Source: Xanthobacteraceae bacterium (lineage in GTDB: Bacteria; Pseudomonadota; Alphaproteobacteria; Rhizobiales; Xanthobacteraceae). From it: a DNA stretch of 6,822 bases. The stretch spans positions 1 to 6,822 of the forward strand of contig JAICQA010000148.1 in NCBI GenBank assembly GCA_025929595.1, read 5' to 3'. Made by a program: the position numbers and the translations under genes. Below the pieces are notes generated by a model, which was given only the letters and a program-made list of their open reading frames with translations, did no database searches and was not told the DNA's origin. Of the stretch, positions 1 through 6,418 are shown one piece after another. Numbering within the stretch: position 1 is the stretch's first letter; every line of letters begins with the position of its first letter.

Positions 1-1
1 C

Positions 2-100
2 GAAACGCTCACCCTGCCGCGCTTCGCCACGCTGCGCGAGCACGTCTGGACGACTTTGATGGATGAAGCGCGCGCCGCCGAACTACAGTTGCAGCGGTAG
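2..100 (+). CDS. ABC transporter ATP-binding protein, C-terminal fragment (5' end outside window)
   Basis: An open frame entering from the left edge encodes 32 residues and stops at TAG 98-100. The residues (ETLTLPRFATLREHVWTTLM, then DEARAAELQLQR) resemble the extreme C-terminus of NitT/TauT-family ATPases, where a short 'F..LR..IW..L..E' helix follows the nucleotide-binding domain. No Walker A, Walker B or signature motif lies inside the window, so the call rests on this tail and on context: a cognate binding protein and two permeases follow on the same strand. The ATPase would energise import from the cytoplasmic face of the inner membrane. The gap to the next start is 53 bases, consistent with one operon whose promoter lies upstream of the window. 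Alternative: the tail of an unrelated cytoplasmic protein. Confidence 0.6.
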   Translation, partial: ETLTLPRFATLREHVWTTLMDEARAAELQLQR

Positions 101-119
101 GCCGCGCCCGAATGGAACA

Positions 120-135
120 GAGCCGAAAACGGCTC
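120..135 (+). other. Small intercistronic hairpin before the binding-protein gene
   Basis: A perfect 6-bp inverted repeat, GAGCCG (120-125) and CGGCTC (130-135), flanks an AAAA loop. It sits between the ATPase stop and the ribosome binding site of the next gene. It has no T-run, so it is unlikely to be a terminator. It might affect mRNA stability or translation of the highly expressed binding protein. A stem this short can arise by chance in GC-rich DNA. Confidence 0.3.
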
Positions 136-141
136 CACACT

Positions 142-146
142 GGGAG
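142..146 (+). promoter_or_regulatory. Ribosome binding site that fixes the binding-protein start
   Basis: GGGAG lies 7 bases before the ATG at 154. An in-frame ATG at 112 has no comparable site, and using it would put 14 hydrophilic residues before the signal peptide. This supports 154 as the true start. Confidence 0.7.
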
Positions 147-153
147 AAAGAAC

Positions 154-1134
154 ATGAAACGACAAATTGTTGCGGGGCTGATCCTCGCCGGCGGCCTTGC
201 CGGCAACGCCGCGGCCCAGGACAGCTACACCAATGGCCTGCCCGGTATTCCGCCGGTCTTCGTCAACACGCAGGCTTACGTCGCCGAGCAGCAGGGCTTC
301 TTCAAGAAGCACGGCGTGAACGTCACCTTGCGGGCGTTCGACTCCGGCGCCGCCGCGGCCCGCGGCGTCGCTTCGGGCAACATCCAGCTTTCGATGTCGC
401 CCTCGCCGCTCGTCGTCACCATGGTGTCGAACAATCCCGACGCCGGGCTGGCGATGATCTACGGCTACGCGAAGCCCGACTGGCTGATCGGCTCGCTCGA
501 CGGCAGCATCGCCAAGTGCGAGGACATCAAGGGCAAGCCCGTCGGCGTGGACAGCCTCGGCGGCGCACGCTCGATCGCGCTGAACGTCATGCTGCGCAAG
601 TGCAACCTGAAGGCCGAAGATACGCAGCAGGTGCCGCTGAGCGCCAACGTGCTGACGGCGATGATCTCGGGGCAGATTCCGCTCGGCGTGCTGCACATCG
701 ACGACGTGCCGATCATCGAGCGCGAGTCGAAGAAGAAGGTGGTCTCCATCGTCGACATCAACGACGTGCAGAAGGTCAACCACTATCTCGCGCTCGTCGC
801 GACCAACAAGACGATCAAGGAGAAGCGGGCCGATCTCGTAAAGATCGTCGCGGCCTATATCGAAGCGGAGCGCTTCATCCGCGATCCGAAGAATGCCGAT
901 GCCGTGGCGAAGGCCGCGGCGCCGACGAGCCGCAGCGCCTCCGACGCCAAGTGGGCGATCGAGCAATATGTGAAGATGGAGTTCTGGCCGCGCGAGCACG
1001 GTCTGAACAAGGAAAACGTCGACTCGATCATCGCCACGCAGAAGAAGGTCGGCAACATCAAGGGCGATCCCGTTCCCTATGACAAGGTCGTCGATCTTTC
1101 GATCTATGAGGAAGCTCTGAAGCTAGTGAAGTAG
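154..1134 (+). CDS. ABC transporter periplasmic substrate-binding protein (NitT/TauT, NMT1-like)
   Basis: The protein has 326 residues, normal for this family, and should capture a small organic ligand in the periplasm and deliver it to the permeases encoded next. Residues 1-21 form a Sec signal peptide: a basic start (MKRQ), a hydrophobic core (IVAGLILAGGLAG) and an AAA-type cleavage site before QDSY. The mature chain shows NMT1/THI5-like landmarks: 'AYVAEQQGFFKKHGVNVTL' at about 41-59, 'SGNIQLSMSPSP' at about 74-85, and the lobe-2 segment 'DIKGKPVGVDSLGGARS' at about 124-140. It lacks a lipobox, so it is soluble rather than a lipoprotein. The only two cysteines, C122 and C150, are both in the mature part and could form a disulfide. 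Family members bind nitrate, sulfonates, pyrimidines, aromatics and more, so the ligand cannot be assigned. The ATG at 154 was chosen over the in-frame ATG at 112 because it has the ribosome binding site and the signal peptide. Confidence 0.9.
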   Translation: MKRQIVAGLILAGGLAGNAAAQDSYTNGLPGIPPVFVNTQAYVAEQQGFFKKHGVNVTLRAFDSGAAAARGVASGNIQLSMSPSPLVVTMVSNNPDAGLAMIYGYAKPDWLIGSLDGSIAKCEDIKGKPVGVDSLGGARSIALNVMLRKCNLKAEDTQQVPLSANVLTAMISGQIPLGVLHIDDVPIIERESKKKVVSIVDINDVQKVNHYLALVATNKTIKEKRADLVKIVAAYIEAERFIRDPKNADAVAKAAAPTSRSASDAKWAIEQYVKMEFWPREHGLNKENVDSIIATQKKVGNIKGDPVPYDKVVDLSIYEEALKLVK

Positions 1135-1150
1135 GCGCGAGACGCAAAGA

Positions 1151-1177
1151 CGCCCCGCCGTCCGTCACGGCGGGGCG
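1151..1177 (+). other. GC-rich intra-operon hairpin (mRNA stabiliser or attenuator)
   Basis: CGCCCCGCCG (1151-1160) and CGGCGGGGCG (1168-1177) form a perfect 10-bp stem. A T-A pair (1161/1167) extends it to 11 bp with a CCGTC loop. It starts 16 bases after the binding-protein stop and ends 24 bases before the first permease start. No T-run follows (CGGTCCAACA), so complete Rho-independent termination is unlikely. In binding-protein ABC operons such hairpins commonly protect the upstream mRNA from 3' exonucleases or allow partial termination, giving more binding protein than permease. That role here is inferred from position and shape. Confidence 0.65.
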
Positions 1178-1201
1178 CGGTCCAACAAGAGCCCAACGCC
1201 C

Positions 1202-1969
1202 ATGCCGAGAGACCATCCGCGCCTATCGCGATACGCGACCTATATCGTCGCCCTCGCGGCCGGAGCGTTGCTCTGGCAAGCGGTCGCAAGCCAGACCAAT
1301 CCGGCCTTCCTCGCGTCCTTCACGGCGACGATGGGCGCGATCTACGATTTCATCATAACAGGCACGCTGTTCCGCGTGCTCAGCAGCTCGCTGCTCGTCT
1401 TCTTCACGGGCCTGGGCGCGGCGATCGTTTTCGGCATCGGCGTCGGCCTGCTGCTCGCACGGGTGCGGCTCCTGCGCGTGGGGCTCGAAAGCTACATCAT
1501 GGTGGTCTATGCGACTCCGATGGTGGCGCTCATTCCCTTCATCATGTCGATGATGGGCTTCGGCTTCGCGCCCAAAGCGCTCGTGGTCTTCCTGTTCGCG
1601 TTCTTCTCGATCCTCTACAACACCATCGAAGGCGCGCGCAGCCTGAAGCCGGAGATGCTTGAGGTGGCGCGTTCGTTCCGCTCCGGCGAATGGGGCGTGT
1701 GGCGCGACGTGCTGATCCCCTACACGCTTCCCTATGCCATGACCGGCGTGCGGCAGGGCATCGGGCGCGGCCTCGTGGGGCTCATCGCCGGCGAGTTCTT
1801 CCTCTCCGGCACCGGCATCGGCCTTCTCATCATGCAGAGCGAGCGCGACTTCAACGTGCCGGCGCTCTACGGCTCGATCCTGATCATCACCATCCTCGGC
1901 GTCCTGCTGATGAGCATCGGGCGCATACTCGAGAACCGCTTCGCCGCATGGCGGGGGCTGAACCGATGA
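1202..1969 (+). CDS. ABC transporter inner-membrane permease 1 (NitT/TauT, BPD_transp_1)
   Basis: This 255-residue integral membrane protein matches the usual size of NitT/TauT permeases. Hydrophobic segments lie near residues 12-30, 60-86, 98-118, 123-142, 186-212 and 221-243, giving about six transmembrane helices. The cytoplasmic EAA loop, which docks on the ATPase, is visible as 'EMLEVARSFRSGEWGVWRDV' at 151-170 followed by LIP, and 'GLIAGEFFLSGTGIG' follows at about 193-207. It probably pairs with the next permease as one half of the channel. The ATG at 1202 has only a weak AAGAG about 10 bases upstream. It is preferred because the next methionine (M44) would remove the first helix. The gene is 67 bases downstream of the binding-protein stop, across a strong hairpin, and its TGA overlaps the next ATG. 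The substrate is unknown. Confidence 0.9.
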   Translation: MPRDHPRLSRYATYIVALAAGALLWQAVASQTNPAFLASFTATMGAIYDFIITGTLFRVLSSSLLVFFTGLGAAIVFGIGVGLLLARVRLLRVGLESYIMVVYATPMVALIPFIMSMMGFGFAPKALVVFLFAFFSILYNTIEGARSLKPEMLEVARSFRSGEWGVWRDVLIPYTLPYAMTGVRQGIGRGLVGLIAGEFFLSGTGIGLLIMQSERDFNVPALYGSILIITILGVLLMSIGRILENRFAAWRGLNR

Positions 1970-2781
1970 GCGCGCCCGAGCTTTCCCTCGCTCCTGCCCG
2001 CGCCCGCGGCTGGCGCGCCTGGATCGGCGCGGACGCCGCCGCGCGCATCGCGGCCGGGGTGGCAATCTTTCTCGTCTGGGAAGTGTCGGTGCGACTCTGG
2101 GCGCCCGCTTTCGTCGCCCGGCCCTCGCGCATCATAGCGGTGATGCCGGCCACGCTCGCCGATCCGGCGCTGTGGCACGCGGCGGGCGCGACGCTCGGCG
2201 CGGTCCTGCAAGGACTTGCGATCGCGATCGTGCTCGGAACCACGATCGGTCTCGCCATCGGGCGCGTACCGGTGATGGAGCGATTCCTGCAACTCTATGT
2301 CAGTGGGCTTTTCGCCATGCCGATGGTGGCGATCCTGCCGCTGCTCACGATCTATTTCGGCTACACGGGACAGGCGCGGCTTGCGACGGTCGTGTTCGCC
2401 GCGGTGTTCGCGATCATCATCAATGTGTCGGACGGCGCGCGCGCCGTTCCGCCGGAATATACCGAGGTGTCGCGCTCGTTTCGCGGCTCGGGCTGGTCGC
2501 GGCTCTTCGACGTCGTGCTGCCGTCGTCCGTGCCCTATCTGCTCGCGGGATTGAAGCTCGCCGCGGGGCGTGCGCTGATCGGCGCGGTGATCGCGGAGTT
2601 CTACGCATCGATTCCTGGCCTCGGCTTTTATATTCTCTACAACACGCGCACGTTCAAACACAGCGAAGCGTTCGTGGCGGTCGCCATGCTCGCCATCTCG
2701 GGCGTGCTGCTCGAGCTGTTGCTGTCCAAGGGAACGAAGAAGCTCCTCCCTTGGTACCGGCGCGACGAAGCGCGCGACTGA
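1966..2781 (+). CDS. ABC transporter inner-membrane permease 2 (NitT/TauT, BPD_transp_1)
   Basis: The product is a 271-residue permease, paralogous to the one just upstream. Its ATG lies inside an ATGA overlap with the previous stop (1966-1969), which implies translational coupling and roughly equal production. After a hydrophilic N-terminus (about 25 residues), hydrophobic segments occur near 28-46, 76-99, 108-130, 136-153, 195-216 and 234-253. The EAA loop reads 'PEYTEVSRSFRGSGWSRLFD' at 163-182, then VVLP, with 'GAVIAEFYASIPGLG' at about 206-220. Shared blocks with permease 1 include PMVA, the EAA loop and the (A/G)EF motif, but the rest has diverged, so the two likely form a heterodimeric channel. 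The same frame stays open upstream to 1690. That part overlaps the first permease and is not coding, since permease homology begins only after 1966. Confidence 0.9.
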   Translation: MSAPELSLAPARARGWRAWIGADAAARIAAGVAIFLVWEVSVRLWAPAFVARPSRIIAVMPATLADPALWHAAGATLGAVLQGLAIAIVLGTTIGLAIGRVPVMERFLQLYVSGLFAMPMVAILPLLTIYFGYTGQARLATVVFAAVFAIIINVSDGARAVPPEYTEVSRSFRGSGWSRLFDVVLPSSVPYLLAGLKLAAGRALIGAVIAEFYASIPGLGFYILYNTRTFKHSEAFVAVAMLAISGVLLELLLSKGTKKLLPWYRRDEARD

Positions 2782-2785
2782 AACT

Positions 2786-2791
2786 CCGGAG
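2786..2791 (+). promoter_or_regulatory. Ribosome binding site for the GTG-initiated hydrolase
   Basis: CCGGAG ends 6 bases before the GTG at 2798 and lies in the 16-base gap after permease 2. It is a fair match to a Shine-Dalgarno core (GGAG), supports the GTG as the true start, and makes co-transcription with the transporter likely. Confidence 0.55.
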
Positions 2792-2797
2792 CCGCAA

Positions 2798-3898
2798 GTG
2801 AATCAGCCACAGCGCGTCGACCCGTCCACGCAGGACTCCCGCGTCCGGTCCGCCAACGCCCACTGGGGGCCGCGCTTCGTCGCGAACGGCGTGGCGCTGA
2901 CCGATTTCGAGGAGGTCACGGCGTCCATCGCAAGCTGGGACGACTGGTGCCGCGCATGGTCCGACCGCGCCGCCCTGCACGAGCAGATGGGACGCGAGGC
3001 GCTGGCAAAGAAGAAGTTTCTCAGCGCGGGCGAGCACCTCAACCGCGCCGCGGTCTACTACCATTTCGGCAAGTTCCTGTTCGTGCACAACATCCCGCAG
3101 ATGCGGGCCGCGCACATGAAAGCAATCGCGTGCAAGACCGACGCGCTGCCGCACATGCGGCCCGCCGGTGAGCGCGTCGAAATCCCCTACGAGAACGGGA
3201 AACTTTACGGAATCCTGCGCAAACCGGCGGGGGTCGGGAAGCCGCCGGTGATGATCATGTGCTGCGGCCTCGACTCGGCAAAGGAGGAAACCGAAGCTTA
3301 TGAGCAGCCGTTCCTCGCGCGCGGCATCGCGACGCTCTGCTTCGACGGACCGGGTCAGGGTGAGGGCGAATACGATTTCGCGATCCGCGGCGACTATGAG
3401 GTCGCCGTGAAAGCAGTCATCGACGCGGTCGAGCGGCGTGGCGACCTCGACGCCGCGCGTATCGGACTCTGGGGCGTCAGCCTCGGCGGCTACTACGCAC
3501 CGCGCTCAGCCGCGTTCGAGAAACGCATCAAAGCGTGCATCGCATTGTGCGGTCCATTCGACTGGGGTGACGCCTGGGAAAGCCTGCCGGAGCTCACGCG
3601 CGATGCATTCCGTGTGCGCAGTCATCTTGCCGGTATGGAAGACGCAAAACGTCACGCCGCCACGCTCTCGCTCAAAGGCACCGCCGAAAAGATCGAGTGC
3701 CCACTGTTTGTGCTCGGCGCCAAGCTCGACCGCGTGATCCCGTGGAAGAATGCCGAGCGTCTCGCACAGGAAGCCAAGGGACCGGTCGAGTTCCTGCTGC
3801 TCGAGGACGGCAACCACGTCGCCAACAACCGCGCCTATAAGTGGCGCGTTCAGACCGCCGACTGGATGGCGGAGCAGCTTGACGCGCGCGGCGGTTAG
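2798..3898 (+). CDS. Alpha/beta hydrolase, FrsA / 2,6-dihydroxypseudooxynicotine hydrolase-like
   Basis: This 366-residue cytoplasmic enzyme starts at GTG. An N-terminal helical cap (about 1-120, including 'SAGEHLNRAAVYYHFGKFLF') precedes the alpha/beta hydrolase core, as in 2,6-dihydroxypseudooxynicotine (DHPON) hydrolase and FrsA/DUF1100-like proteins. Visible core elements are the oxyanion-side loop 'CCGLDSAKEE' (155-164), 'FDGPGQGEGEY' (182-192), the nucleophile elbow GVSLGG with S228, the acid D311 in 'GAKLDRVIP', and the base H340 in 'DGNH'. The triad spacing of 83 and 29 residues equals that recalled for DHPON hydrolase (S217, D300, H329), and the length is nearly the same (367 recalled). 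Family members cleave C-C bonds next to ketones or hydrolyse esters. The actual substrate is unknown, though the importer encoded just upstream suggests it acts on the imported compound. The stop overlaps the stop of the convergent gene. Confidence 0.85.
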   Translation: MNQPQRVDPSTQDSRVRSANAHWGPRFVANGVALTDFEEVTASIASWDDWCRAWSDRAALHEQMGREALAKKKFLSAGEHLNRAAVYYHFGKFLFVHNIPQMRAAHMKAIACKTDALPHMRPAGERVEIPYENGKLYGILRKPAGVGKPPVMIMCCGLDSAKEETEAYEQPFLARGIATLCFDGPGQGEGEYDFAIRGDYEVAVKAVIDAVERRGDLDAARIGLWGVSLGGYYAPRSAAFEKRIKACIALCGPFDWGDAWESLPELTRDAFRVRSHLAGMEDAKRHAATLSLKGTAEKIECPLFVLGAKLDRVIPWKNAERLAQEAKGPVEFLLLEDGNHVANNRAYKWRVQTADWMAEQLDARGG

Positions 3899-6231
3899 CG
3901 GGTCAGCCCCGCCTCGCGGCACGCGCGCCAGACCTTCTCCGGCGTCGCCGGCATGTCCATCGTCGCGCCGGCGGGGCCGGGAATGGCGTCGGCAATCGCG
4001 TTCATGATGGCAGCAAGCGAGGCGGTCGTCCCCGCTTCGCCCACGCCCTTGGTGCCAAGCGGATTGGTGCGCGCGGCGACCGGATGGTGGTCGCCGACGA
4101 TATCGGGCGCGTCGTCCGCGCGCGGCATCGCGTAATCCATGAACGACGCGGTCAGAAGCTGGCCGGTCTCGCGGTCATAGACCGTCTGCTCGAACAGCGC
4201 CTGCCCGAGCCCCTGCACCACGCCGCCCTGCACCTGCGCCTCCACCACCGTGTGGTCGAGCACGGTCCCGCAGTCGTCCACCGCCGTATAGGCCAAGACC
4301 GCAACCTTGCCGCTCTCCGGATCGATCTCGACCTCGGCGATATGGCAGCCGTTCGGGAAGGTCTGCGGCGTCTCGGCCTTCGCGATCGTGTCAAGACCCT
4401 CCGCGATCTCGCCGCGAGCCGCCATCTCGCGCGCTTTACGCGCAAGCTCAAACAGAGAAACACGGCGGTTCGTGTTGGCAACCTCGAATGCGCCGTTGCG
4501 GAAATCGATCGACGATTCATCCGCGTCGAGCATCCGCGCCGCGACCGTCTTCCCCTTCGCGATCACCGTCTCGATACCTTTGGCGATGGCATGGCCCGCA
4601 ACCATCGCGCTGCGAGAGCCCACCGACGCATAGCCCGGCACAGCGAAGTCGGAATCGCCATGGCGGTGCACGACTTCCTCGGGCCGGATGCCGAGCCGCC
4701 CCGCGATCAGCCGCCCGAACACGCTCGCATGACTTTGCCCGGTCGAGTGAACGTTCAGGCGGAATTCGAGAATGTCGTCGTCGCGAAAAACGAAGCCAAC
4801 GCCTTCCAGCGGCATCGCGCCCGAATGCTCGAGGAAACAGGAAATGCCCATGCCGCGTAGTTTTCCGCGCCGTTTTGCCTCGGCGCTACGCTTCGAAAAA
4901 TTGGCGTGATCCGAAAGCTCAAGCGCGCGGTCGAGGATCGGCTCGAAGTCGCCGGAATCGTAAGTATTCCCGACCGCGGTCTTGTAGGGCATCGCCGATG
5001 ACGGGATCAGGTTTCTGCGCCGCAACTCGACGCGGTCGATGCCGGTGACGCGCGCCGCCTCCTCCACGAGCCGCTCCAGGAGATAGTTCGCCTCCGGCCG
5101 CCCCGCACCGCGGTAAGGACCTGTCGGCACCGTGTTCGCGAACACGCAGCGGACTTCCAGCGCGATGTGCGGGATCGCATACATGCCCGGCAGGCAGCGC
5201 GTGAAATTCGCGACGGCGACCTGCGGCCCGACGGTCGCGAGAAACGCGCCCATGCCGACGAGATGACGCACCCGCAGCGCGAGGAAGCGGCCCTCCGGGT
5301 CGAGCGCAAGCTCCGCTTCGGAGAAGGCGTCGCGCGCCTGGTTGTCGCTCATGAAGGATTCCGCGCGCGATGCCATCCAGTGCACCGGACGGCCGCACTT
5401 CCTTGCTGCCACGAGCAGTGCGGGATACTCGGCATAGACTGGCGTCTTGATTCCGAACGCGCCGCCGACGTCGTCGGCGACGACGCGCACCTGCGTCGCA
5501 TTGAGTCCCATGATCTTCATGAGGCCGTCGCGGATCGCACCCACGCCCTGCGTGCTGCTGCGCAGCGTGTAGCGGCGAGCGGCTTCGTCGTAGCTCGCCG
5601 TCGCGCCGCGCGGCTCAATCGGCGCGCCGCAGATACGTTGATTAACGATCTCGACCTTCGCGACCTTATGCGCGCCAGCAAATATCCGGCCGACGCCCGC
5701 AAGCCGCTCCGCCCCTTCCGGCTCCGGGCCGGCCCAGTCGACAGCAATGTTGCCGGGCGCCTCCGGCCAAAGCTGCGGCGCGCCGGATTTCAACGCGTCC
5801 CGTGGATCGGTGACCGCCTGCAATTCCTCGTAGTCGATTTCGACAAGCTCAGCCGCGTCCTGCGCGGTCGCGATCGTATCTGCGACGACGAGCGCGATGG
5901 GTTGACCCACATGCAGAACGCGCCCGTTCGCGAGCGGGGGCCGCACGGGGATCCGTCCCATCTTGCCGAAGCGGTCCTTGACCGGCAGGACCATTGCAAT
6001 GTCGGTGACGCCTGCCGCCTGCATGTCCGCGGCCGTAAGAATCCCGACGACGCCCGGCGCGGCCAGCGCCGCGTCGAGCGTGATCGAGCGGATGTTGGCG
6101 AAAGCATGTGGCGAGCGGATAAAATAGCCGATCGCCTGTCCGGGCGCGGGCGCATCGTCCGCGAAGCGCGCCGCCCCGCGCACGAGGGCGTCGTCCTCGA
6201 CGCGAGGTCTCCAGTCGGATGCGCGTGCCAT
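3895..6231 (-). CDS. Molybdopterin-binding large subunit, xanthine dehydrogenase / CO dehydrogenase family (form II CoxL-like)
   Basis: The product has 778 residues from the ATG at 6231, normal for a CoxL/aldehyde-oxidase large subunit. It should hold the molybdopterin-cytosine dinucleotide cofactor and hydroxylate a carbon centre with water as oxygen source. In order it shows the hammerhead domain start (RVEDDALVRGAARFADD, about 10-26), SSTQGVG with the conserved Q at 228, the Mo-cofactor loop DVGGAFGIK (254-262), PYRGAGR (372-378) and KGVGEAGTTAS (728-738) with catalytic E732. PYRGAGR matches the AYRGAGR type of form II proteins, not the AYxCSFR of true CO dehydrogenase, so CO oxidation is unlikely. 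No Fe-S or FAD subunit gene flanks it. An in-frame TTG at 6267 would add 12 residues, but the family N-terminus fits ATG 6231. Neither start has a good ribosome binding site. The substrate is unknown. Confidence 0.92.
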   Translation of the reverse strand: MARASDWRPRVEDDALVRGAARFADDAPAPGQAIGYFIRSPHAFANIRSITLDAALAAPGVVGILTAADMQAAGVTDIAMVLPVKDRFGKMGRIPVRPPLANGRVLHVGQPIALVVADTIATAQDAAELVEIDYEELQAVTDPRDALKSGAPQLWPEAPGNIAVDWAGPEPEGAERLAGVGRIFAGAHKVAKVEIVNQRICGAPIEPRGATASYDEAARRYTLRSSTQGVGAIRDGLMKIMGLNATQVRVVADDVGGAFGIKTPVYAEYPALLVAARKCGRPVHWMASRAESFMSDNQARDAFSEAELALDPEGRFLALRVRHLVGMGAFLATVGPQVAVANFTRCLPGMYAIPHIALEVRCVFANTVPTGPYRGAGRPEANYLLERLVEEAARVTGIDRVELRRRNLIPSSAMPYKTAVGNTYDSGDFEPILDRALELSDHANFSKRSAEAKRRGKLRGMGISCFLEHSGAMPLEGVGFVFRDDDILEFRLNVHSTGQSHASVFGRLIAGRLGIRPEEVVHRHGDSDFAVPGYASVGSRSAMVAGHAIAKGIETVIAKGKTVAARMLDADESSIDFRNGAFEVANTNRRVSLFELARKAREMAARGEIAEGLDTIAKAETPQTFPNGCHIAEVEIDPESGKVAVLAYTAVDDCGTVLDHTVVEAQVQGGVVQGLGQALFEQTVYDRETGQLLTASFMDYAMPRADDAPDIVGDHHPVAARTNPLGTKGVGEAGTTASLAAIMNAIADAIPGPAGATMDMPATPEKVWRACREAGLTR

Positions 6232-6360
6232 CGGCAGCAACTGAACCGCGTGCCGGAACCTTGTCAACGGAGCCGGTTCACTTCACTTTCGCGGCCTATC
6301 CCTTCCGCGCCGCAACTGCAAATGGTTGGGCAGCGGTTCTCCATCCGGCACTGCAGACGT

Positions 6361-6389
6361 TTGTTCCGCCGCGCGTGCGGGCGTAGATT
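6361..6389 (+). promoter_or_regulatory. Candidate sigma-70 promoter for the GMC oxidoreductase
   Basis: TTGTTC (6361-6366) and TAGATT (6384-6389) are separated by exactly 17 bases. They match the TTGACA/TATAAT consensus at 3 and 4 of 6 positions. A start near 6396 would leave a leader of about 23 bases before the ATG at 6419. The stretch is one of the few AT-rich patches in this divergent intergenic region. The call is by eye, and the match is modest. Confidence 0.3.
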
Positions 6390-6418
6390 AGAATTCGCAT
6401 CGCCGGGGTACTGCAATC

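Noticed and set aside
112..153. In-frame upstream ATG that would extend the binding protein by 14 residues
   Set aside because: It puts a polar, basic stretch ahead of a well-formed signal peptide and ignores the GGGAG site placed just before the ATG at 154.
63..1082. Long + strand open frame overlapping the binding-protein gene
   Set aside because: The translation is arginine-rich and low in hydrophobic structure. It is a frame shadow of GC-rich coding DNA, and the other frame has clear family motifs.
1151..1177. Hairpin as a full Rho-independent terminator
   Set aside because: No T-run follows the stem, and the downstream permease genes belong to the same transport system and strand.
1223..2661. 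Long - strand open frames antisense to the two permease genes
   Set aside because: They encode Arg/Glu/His-rich sequence without recognisable domains, a typical antisense shadow of GC-rich membrane-protein genes.
4084..4860. 258-codon + strand open frame opposite the Mo-subunit gene
   Set aside because: It has composition typical of a shadow frame and no independent evidence such as a ribosome binding site or homology.
3895..6231. Carbon monoxide dehydrogenase (CoxL) identity
   Set aside because: The active-site loop reads PYRGAGR rather than the AYxCSFR of form I CO dehydrogenase, and no CoxS/CoxM genes are adjacent.
6232..6267. 12-residue N-terminal extension of the Mo subunit from a TTG codon
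   Set aside because: The family N-terminus (RVEDDALVRG after a few residues) fits the ATG at 6231, and the TTG has no ribosome binding site and is a rarer start.
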